Positions 60,528-64,000 of a stretch of DNA of 64,000 nucleotides are shown here, piece after piece (within the stretch, counting starts at the first letter, position 1; every line of letters begins with the position of its first letter). The translations under genes and the position numbers were made by a program. This DNA comes from Novosphingobium sp. BW1 (GTDB lineage Bacteria; Pseudomonadota; Alphaproteobacteria; Sphingomonadales; Sphingomonadaceae), in contig NZ_VIRF01000058.1 in NCBI RefSeq assembly GCF_008107685.1, forward strand, positions 124,001-188,000, given 5' to 3'. Below the pieces are notes generated by a model that did not search any database, was not told the DNA's origin, and saw nothing but the letters and a program-made list of their open reading frames with translations.

Positions 60528-62744
60528 TCAGTAGGTGATCTTTGCCGTGATGCGGACGTCGCGCCCGGAAATGGGCATGAAGTCGCTGGTGTAGGAAGCC
60601 GAACGGCGTCCGATGACGTCGAACAGGTTGTTGGCTGCTAGCATCAGCGTGACCGGGCCCCGCTCACCCATGGGGTGCCAGTCGGCGCGTAGGTTGACGA
60701 GGGTGAAGTCGTCGGTCGTGTTTTCGTAAGTCCCGACACGGTCCTGCTTGGCGTTCCATTCCACTTCGCCGCGAAGGTGCAGGTCGCCGAAGGTCAGGTC
60801 GCTGCCACCGCGCAGGCGCAGCGGCGGAATGCGCGGTGCCGGGCCGATGTCGTCGAGGCTCGCGTGGGTGTAGTCCGAGGTGGCATCGATGCTCCACTGG
60901 CCATCGCTCCACTGCGCAGCCTGGAAACTGGCCTGGGCTTCGAACCCCTTGAACAGGGCCGCGGCCTCGGCGTACTGGTAGATCGGCTGGCCGTCTTCCT
61001 CGCCGCCGGTCGCGACCGAGGCGATGTAGTTGTCGAAGTCGGTGATGTAGCCGGTCAGCGAAAGCTCCAAGCGCGGGCTGGAGTACCGGATAAAGGCTTC
61101 GCCGCCATTGCTGCGTTCGGTGCCGAGCCTGCGGTCACCCAGCTCGTAGGCCTGCGTCGCGACGTGGATGCCATCGCTCAGCAGTTCCTCGGGCGAGGGC
61201 GCGCGCTCACCGTGGATCAAGTTGGCGCCCAGGGTCAGGCCCGTGCCCGACTTCCAGCTCATGCCCGCAGCGCCGGACCACAGGTGGAACTGCTTGTCGA
61301 AGTCCATCGAGCGCGAGGAGACGTGCGAGCTCTCGTAGCGGCCCGAACCATCAATGGTGAAGCCCGAACCCAGCGCAAGCGACTGCAACGTGAAGAGGCC
61401 GAAGCGCTCGATTTGGTAATCCGGCACGACCGCCTCGGGGCCGTTCACGTTCATCTTGCGCCAGAAGTACTGCGCGCCGCTGCGTCCGCGCCAGCCACCC
61501 CGCTCGGCCTGGACGAGGTCGGTACGGGTCTCGATGGCCTGGCTGTCGAAGATCGTGCCGGTTTCGGTGCCTTCGTACTCGGTGTGAGTGTAGTCGGAGT
61601 AGCCGCCCCGCAGCTGGAGGCTCTGGAACAGACCTCCCAGGATCAGTTCGCCGCGCAGGTCAAAGCGGTTCTGGACGAGGTCGATGGTGACCGGCTCTTC
61701 GCCGTGGTGGTGGCCGTCCTCCTCATGATCATGATCGTCATGGCCGTGATCATCGTGGTCGTCATCGCCGTGCGGGTTCTCGAAGAAGGGACGCCCCGGA
61801 ATGCCGTAGCGTGAATCGTAGCGCTGGTAGGAAATGCCCAGGCTCCCGCCCGCATCGATGAAGGCGAGACCCGCGCCGATTGTGTAGCTGCGCGCGGCCG
61901 TGTTGGGAGCGCGGCCCCGACGGGCTACATCGGCAAGGAGTTCGTTCGCCTCGTCGGTCTCGCCTTCCTCGGCGAGGTGTTCGGCCGCATGCTCCATCTC
62001 GTGGCGCAGGGTCGGCGAATAGAGATTCCCGCCGATGCGTAGGTCATCGCTCTTGCGCCAGGAGCCGTCGATATGGGCCACGAAGCGCTCGCCCAGCGGT
62101 ATGTCGATCTTGCCGCTGAGCAGGCGCTCGTCAGCCGCGGTGCCGTAGCTGCCCATGCCAGTGGCAGTGATGCGCTCGGGCACCTGGCGCGGAATGCGGG
62201 TGTCGATCGCGTTGACCGCACCGCCAATGGCGTTGCCGCCGTAGAGCAGGACCGAGGGGCCGTGGAACACGTCGATGTGATCGATGGTGAGTGCGTCGAA
62301 CACCACTGCGTGGTCGACCGAGACGTTGGAGGCATCGAGCGAGCCAAGACCATCGGTCATCACGCGGATGCGATCACCGCTGAAGCCGCGCAGGATCGGG
62401 CGCGAGGCGCCGGGCGCAAAGCTGGTCGAGGCCACACCCGGGAGGCCATCGAGAATGTCACCGATCTGCGCACGGTCGGCCGCGACAAGTTCATCTCCGC
62501 CAATGCTGGCCGTGGCGGCGAGCAGGCCGAAATCCGTCGGAGGATGTCCGACGACGAGAATTTCCTTCGGGGTCTCTTCGTGAACCTTGCCGTGGGGCGT
62601 GGTGGCCCCAGTGCCGGCACCTGCCTGTGCCGGTTCGTCCGGGGTTTCGGCAAGGGCGATCTGGGGGAGGACGCAAGCGAGGGCAAGAAGGGAGGCGGAC
62701 ATCGCGCGGGGCGCGAATGCGAATCGGAACGGGTACGTGCTCAT
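60528..62744 (-). CDS. znuD: ZnuD-like TonB-dependent zinc receptor
   Basis: A 738-residue outer-membrane receptor. Signal peptide ends QIALA/E. The plug domain has PKEILVVGHPP, then DILDGLPGVASTSFAPGASRPILRGFSGDRIRVMTDGLG and FHGPSVLLYGGNAIGGAVNAIDTR. A 22-strand barrel ends in aromatic ITY. Two metal-binding-looking loops stand out: HEMEHAAEHLAEEGE near residues 247-261 and a stretch at about 323-350 with 11 His and 13 Asp/Glu. The plug motifs and the His-rich loop match ZnuD, the Zur-regulated zinc receptor of Neisseria. A Zur-type palindrome sits 20 bp upstream. First gene of a four-gene unit. Confidence 0.9.
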   Translation of the reverse strand: MSTYPFRFAFAPRAMSASLLALACVLPQIALAETPDEPAQAGAGTGATTPHGKVHEETPKEILVVGHPPTDFGLLAATASIGGDELVAADRAQIGDILDGLPGVASTSFAPGASRPILRGFSGDRIRVMTDGLGSLDASNVSVDHAVVFDALTIDHIDVFHGPSVLLYGGNAIGGAVNAIDTRIPRQVPERITATGMGSYGTAADERLLSGKIDIPLGERFVAHIDGSWRKSDDLRIGGNLYSPTLRHEMEHAAEHLAEEGETDEANELLADVARRGRAPNTAARSYTIGAGLAFIDAGGSLGISYQRYDSRYGIPGRPFFENPHGDDDHDDHGHDDHDHEEDGHHHGEEPVTIDLVQNRFDLRGELILGGLFQSLQLRGGYSDYTHTEYEGTETGTIFDSQAIETRTDLVQAERGGWRGRSGAQYFWRKMNVNGPEAVVPDYQIERFGLFTLQSLALGSGFTIDGSGRYESSHVSSRSMDFDKQFHLWSGAAGMSWKSGTGLTLGANLIHGERAPSPEELLSDGIHVATQAYELGDRRLGTERSNGGEAFIRYSSPRLELSLTGYITDFDNYIASVATGGEEDGQPIYQYAEAAALFKGFEAQASFQAAQWSDGQWSIDATSDYTHASLDDIGPAPRIPPLRLRGGSDLTFGDLHLRGEVEWNAKQDRVGTYENTTDDFTLVNLRADWHPMGERGPVTLMLAANNLFDVIGRRSASYTSDFMPISGRDVRITAKITY

Positions 62745-62763
62745 GCCGTTCCGCTACTTGTGA

Positions 62764-62779
62764 TGTTATACTGTAACAA
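62764..62779 (-). promoter_or_regulatory. Putative Zur-type operator of the zinc receptor gene
   Basis: TGTTATACTGTAACAA on the plus strand. The core TGTTA-N5-TAACA is an exact inverted repeat. It lies 20 bp before the ATG and includes a TATAAC -10-like hexamer on the coding strand. A second partial site, TTGTTACAA, is at 62804-62812. Fur-family palindromes of the TGTTATA type are typical for Zur. Confidence 0.62.
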
Positions 62780-62866
62780 GGGCCTGCGGACCGCAGAAAC
62801 AATTTGTTACAATTTCCGCGTATCAAGCCCTAAGCGGTTGAGGGCAGGCGCCACAGGGCTGCCTTC

Positions 62867-63205
62867 TCAGCGACGCGGACGCAGGCGCGGGTTGGGCTGC
62901 AGTTCATCCACGAGCTTGAGGAAATCGTCGATGCGGATGATACGCTCGAACTGGAAACCGGCACGCCCCTCGTGGGCCCAGATCTGGTGTGCTTCGATCC
63001 GTCCGATCACAGGGAGGCGCATCACCAGACGTTCCCCGCGCTCAAGACCGAGGTCCCCTTGGGCCATGAACCCCTGTGCAGAGATATTGACGATGTGCAG
63101 GTGCACGTCACCCATCTGGCGATGCTCGGCAATCACCTTGTAGTCAACCGGGTGGCGCGCAGCGCGCCGCTTGTCGGTTACAGTGAGCTGTGCTCCTGCG
63201 CTCAT
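62867..63205 (-). CDS. PilZ domain protein
   Basis: A 112-residue single-domain PilZ protein. Start at MSAGAQLTVTDKRRAARHPVDY (63205). The frame extends upstream without support. The RxxxR motif is in DKRRAARHPV, and the second motif is HIVNISAQGFMAQG, which fits (D/N)xSxxG as N-I-S-A-Q-G. With both motifs present it should bind cyclic di-GMP, unlike the PilZ-like protein at 31.5 kb. No effector domain. It lies between tyrS and the zinc receptor, on the same strand. Confidence 0.88.
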   Translation of the reverse strand: MSAGAQLTVTDKRRAARHPVDYKVIAEHRQMGDVHLHIVNISAQGFMAQGDLGLERGERLVMRLPVIGRIEAHQIWAHEGRAGFQFERIIRIDDFLKLVDELQPNPRLRPRR

Positions 63206-63314
63206 GGCTTGCCTGCCTTTACTTGTGGGGACCAGTAACGCACTATTGGCTTCAAATGGCAAATAATGCGTTAAGACTGGCAAGCGTGGCGGCGGAAATT
63301 TGCCGTTAGTCGCG

Positions 63315-64000
63315 TTAGATAGCCTTCAGGATGCCGTGCTTCTTTTTCCCTACGCTGAGCTTGATCGACGCTCCGGCGGGAACCTCGATGAGGAAGCCGG
63401 GATCATCCATCACCACATCGTCGAGGCGCACCGCACCTTCGACGACCTTGCGCTTGGCCTCGCCGTTGGAGCCGGTGAAGCCCAGCGCCGTGCACGCTGC
63501 GTTAAGGCGGACGCCGTCCGTACCGACTTCCAGGGTCGGCAGATCTTCGCCCAGGCCGCCGCCGGCGAAAGTCTGTGCCGCCGTCTCTTCAGCAGCCTTG
63601 GCCGCGTCTTCGCCGCGGCACAGCTTGGTGGCTTCATTGGCGAGGATCACCTTGGCCTCGTTGATTGCACCGCCCTCGAGCGCTTCGAGGCGGGTGATCT
63701 CGTTCAGCGGAAGGTCAGTGAACAGGCGCAGAAACTTACCGACGTCGCGGTCATCACAATTGCGCCAGAACTGCCAGTAATCGTAGGCGGGAAGCATGTC
63801 CTCGTTGAGCCATACCGCGCCCGAAACCGACTTGCCCATCTTCGTGCCGTCGGCCTTGGTGATGAGCGGGGTGGTCAGGCCAAACACGTCGGTGCCGTCC
63901 ATCCGGCGTGAGAGTTCGACGCCGTTGACGATGTTGCCCCACTGGTCGGAGCCGCCCATCTGGAGGCGCACGCCCATGTCCTGCGAGAGGTGACGGAAGT
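63315..64000 (-). CDS. tyrS: Tyrosyl-tRNA synthetase, N-terminus outside window
   Basis: The C-terminal 228 residues of a class I synthetase. LQMGGSDQWGNIVNGVELSRRM is the tyrosine/ATP pocket. KADGTKMGKSVSGAVWLNEDM carries the signature loop as KMGKS instead of KMSKS. YDYWQFWRNCDDRDV, an anticodon-binding region and an S4-like C-terminal domain (VRLDDVVMDDPGFLIEVPAGASIKLSVGKKK) follow. The start and the HIGH motif lie beyond position 64000. The full protein would be about 405-410 residues. Confidence 0.96.
   Translation of the reverse strand, partial: FRHLSQDMGVRLQMGGSDQWGNIVNGVELSRRMDGTDVFGLTTPLITKADGTKMGKSVSGAVWLNEDMLPAYDYWQFWRNCDDRDVGKFLRLFTDLPLNEITRLEALEGGAINEAKVILANEATKLCRGEDAAKAAEETAAQTFAGGGLGEDLPTLEVGTDGVRLNAACTALGFTGSNGEAKRKVVEGAVRLDDVVMDDPGFLIEVPAGASIKLSVGKKKHGILKAI

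Overview
The window is high-GC chromosomal DNA from an alphaproteobacterium, most likely a sphingomonad (Novosphingobium/Erythrobacter type). This rests on the gene content: a PEP-CTERM protein, a RibB with a fused helix-turn-helix domain, DUF4170 and DUF1206 proteins, alpha/beta-type GlyQ/GlyS, CysK of the NPGGSIKD type, and a TamA/TamB pair. It is almost entirely core genome. I see no insertion sequence, prophage, integrase or CRISPR array.

Layout. 1-4.4 kb (minus): metA (cut by the window edge) behind a structured leader that looks like a SAM-I-clan riboswitch, then trmJ, nrdR, a small membrane protein, glyA and rpiB. 4.6-6.4 kb: a decayed FAD monooxygenase pseudogene, a DUF3237 gene and an exported protein. 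6.5-11 kb (minus): yqeY-dnaG-rpoD, a macromolecular-synthesis cluster. 11-16.6 kb (plus): carA, a coupled lipoprotein, carB and greA. 16.7-18.8 kb (minus): DUF4170 and a four-gene yqjD/yqjE-like inner-membrane cluster. 19-24.6 kb: eno, a MarR-like regulator, a 54-codon gene, ribH, ribB and yihY. 24.6-31.9 kb (plus): tamA-tamB-lipoprotein and a PilZ protein. 31.9-32.2 kb: three tandem tRNA-Lys(CTT) genes. 32.3-38.1 kb (minus): the rod-shape operon mreB-mreC-mreD-mrdA-rodA. 38.4-43.5 kb: mutL with a coupled lipoprotein, a glutaredoxin-MauE fusion, a DUF1206 protein and ychF. 43.7-45.9 kb: a TPR lipoprotein and a PEP-CTERM protein with a textbook sigma-54 promoter. 45.9-49.1 kb: pth, rplY and two TraB/GumN paralogs. 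49.4-55.1 kb (plus): glyQ, glyS and ppdK. 55.1-57.5 kb: a methyltransferase, comF, a candidate structured RNA and hisI. 57.5-62.8 kb (minus): a compact operon of a ZnuD-like TonB receptor, an MFS exporter, cysK and a dienelactone hydrolase. 62.9-64 kb: PilZ and tyrS (cut by the window edge).

Most notable signals: (1) an almost identical palindrome (TGTTATACTG[T/C]AACAA) upstream of both the histidine-rich TonB receptor and hisI, which suggests a shared Zur zinc regulon; (2) a four-way-junction leader before metA whose 3' part can refold and which ends in a hairpin over the ribosome-binding site; (3) a perfect sigma-54 -24/-12 element with upstream inverted repeats before the PEP-CTERM gene; (4) a terminator with no gene in front of it, preceded by a 6S-like fold, between comF and hisI; (5) three unrelated small lipoproteins, each translationally coupled to the stop codon of a core gene (carA, tamB, mutL).
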